A stretch of DNA of 34,392 bases from the NCBI GenBank assembly GCA_017510065.1, contig JAFWOB010000115.1, positions 32,001 through 66,392 of the forward strand, in the 5' to 3' direction. The translations under genes were made by a program, and so were the position numbers. This stretch comes from Parasporobacterium sp. (GTDB lineage: Bacteria; Bacillota; Clostridia; Lachnospirales; Lachnospiraceae). Numbering within the stretch: the first letter of the stretch is position 1; every line of letters starts with the position of its first letter. A model generated the notes under the pieces. That model had not been told where the DNA came from and ran no database searches. It saw nothing but the letters and a program-made list of their open reading frames with translations. Shown here piece after piece: positions 33,845-34,392 of this stretch.

Positions 33845-33885
33845 AGTATAATGAGCGCAGGTTCGCCAACCGCGCAAAGAATACT
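33845..33885 (+). promoter_or_regulatory. Leader stem-loop of the IS200 transposase mRNA
   Basis: AGTAT, GCGC and GGTT (33845-33863) pair with AACC, GCGC and ATACT (33868-33885) around CGCC, immediately ahead of the AAGGAGG ribosome site. IS200 is known for such a leader hairpin that blocks read-in transcription and limits transposase translation. Confidence 0.7.
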
Positions 33886-33899
33886 AAGGAGGTATCCGT

Positions 33900-34361
33900 A
33901 TGGACAAAGGGAGTTTAGCACATACAACGTGGGAATGTAAGTACCACATCGTATTTGCGCCAAAATACAGGAGAAAGATAATCTATAACCAGATCCGAGC
34001 GGATGTGGGGCATATCCTCGGTGAATTATGCAAGAGGAAAGGGATCGAGATCATAGAAGCAGAAGCATGCCCGGACCACATTCACATGTTTGTGAGGATC
34101 CCGCCGAAATACAGTGTATCGGAGGTAATGGGTTATCTGAAGGGAAAAAGTTCGCTCATGATCTTCGAGCGGCATGCAAACCTGAAGTACAAGTATGGGA
34201 ACCGGCATTTCTGGTGTCGGGGATATTACGTAGATACAGTGGGTAAAAATGCGAAGAAGATCCAGGAATATATCCGCAACCAGCTCAAGGAAGATCTGGA
34301 GTACGACCAGATGACGCTCAAGGAATACTTCGACCCGTTTACGGGTGAGCCGGTAAAGTAG
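33900..34361 (+). CDS. tnpA: IS200/IS605 Y1 transposase TnpA
   Basis: 153 residues, full length. The HUH motif H60-I-H62 in CPDHIHMFVR holds the metal, and the catalytic Tyr is Y124 in IQEYIRNQ; NRHFWCRGYYVDTVG is the conserved stretch before it. Cuts and rejoins single-stranded DNA at the element ends, moving by a peel-and-paste mechanism often linked to the replication fork. Strong AAGGAGG Shine-Dalgarno after the leader hairpin. The open frame and intact residues suggest a functional enzyme. A 6-bp hairpin ACCCGT-TT-ACGGGT lies inside the 3' end of the gene (34333-34346). No tnpB is visible before the window ends. Confidence 0.96.
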   Translation: MDKGSLAHTTWECKYHIVFAPKYRRKIIYNQIRADVGHILGELCKRKGIEIIEAEACPDHIHMFVRIPPKYSVSEVMGYLKGKSSLMIFERHANLKYKYGNRHFWCRGYYVDTVGKNAKKIQEYIRNQLKEDLEYDQMTLKEYFDPFTGEPVK

Positions 34362-34392
34362 GGCAATAGAAAGAGGCTCTTAAGAGCCGGCC

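Larger units (their letters stand above)
33786..34392 (+). mobile_element. IS200/IS605-family insertion sequence (tnpA-only as far as visible)
   Basis: The left part has a 9-bp perfect hairpin ACCACCTGC-TAT-GCAGGTGGT (33786-33806), the subterminal structure TnpA recognises. The transposase gene follows, and a palindrome GGCTCTTAAGAGCC (34375-34388) marks the right-end hairpin. No terminal inverted repeats or target duplications, as expected for this family. The exact ends are not fixed; the element may run past the window and a tnpB could follow there. Confidence 0.85.

Noticed and set aside
33786-33885. CRISPR-like repeats near the window end
   Set aside because: The hairpins differ in sequence and belong to the IS200 left end and transposase leader; there are no regularly spaced direct repeats.

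Overview
The window reads as a chromosomal segment of a low-to-mid-GC Firmicute, most likely a Clostridia member close to Lachnospiraceae. The basis is a fused SecDF, a bacterial RNase P RNA next to tRNA genes, strong sigma-A promoters (TTGACA-17-TATAAT), strong Shine-Dalgarno sequences, no outer-membrane genes, many membrane-anchored extracytoplasmic enzymes and an IS200-type element. This placement is inference; no 16S rRNA gene is present. None of the seven tRNA genes encodes its CCA end.

Layout: (1) 2-1099, the 3' part of a family-4 glycosyltransferase whose start lies outside the window. (2) 1246-4528, a membrane-anchored HtrA protease and an unusual ClpX-type unfoldase with a long acidic linker and altered substrate and ClpP loops. 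(3) 4580-7836, tRNA-Arg(ACG), then a probably leaderless operon of a THUMP rRNA methyltransferase, a Cwp84-like papain-fold protease and XTP/dITP pyrophosphatase. (4) 7862-9242, a six-tRNA array (Pro-Gly-Arg-His-Gln-Lys) with one promoter and one terminator, then rnpB and an orphan 79-residue ORF. (5) 9336-11950, threonine synthase, a COG2426 small membrane exporter and a YfbR-like 5'-deoxynucleotidase. (6) 11952-15833 on the minus strand, an O-acetylation cassette: MBOAT acyltransferase, DHHW/AlgJ-like protein, SGNH hydrolase and a DUF4358-like membrane protein. (7) 16005-16174, a structured non-coding RNA with its own promoter and terminator, probably 6S RNA. (8) 16332-25041, pheS-pheT, secDF, a 30-bp-stem hairpin, a CaCA-type antiporter and recJ. 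(9) 25165-33703, one apparent eight-gene operon. (10) 33786 to the window end, an IS200/IS605 element with an intact Y1 transposase.

The most interesting part is region 9. One promoter (25105-25133) and one terminator (33728-33759) bracket two membrane-anchored transglutaminase-like proteins, an Asp/Glu-racemase-family enzyme, a DltA-like adenylation enzyme, a carrier protein, an MBOAT, a DltD-like SGNH protein and a lipoprotein. It resembles the D-alanylation (dlt) pathway but differs in four ways: gene order A-C-B-D; its own racemase; Val where DltA carries its stereoselectivity Cys; and SDCE in the SGNH protein where GSSx-type motifs are usual, which puts Cys at the usual nucleophile position. 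A surface-modification system that transfers an amino acid other than D-alanine, coupled to extracytoplasmic transglutaminase-fold enzymes, is a reasonable hypothesis but unproven.

With the minus-strand O-acetylation cassette, the protease genes and the glycosyltransferase, the window is rich in envelope-modifying functions set among housekeeping genes.
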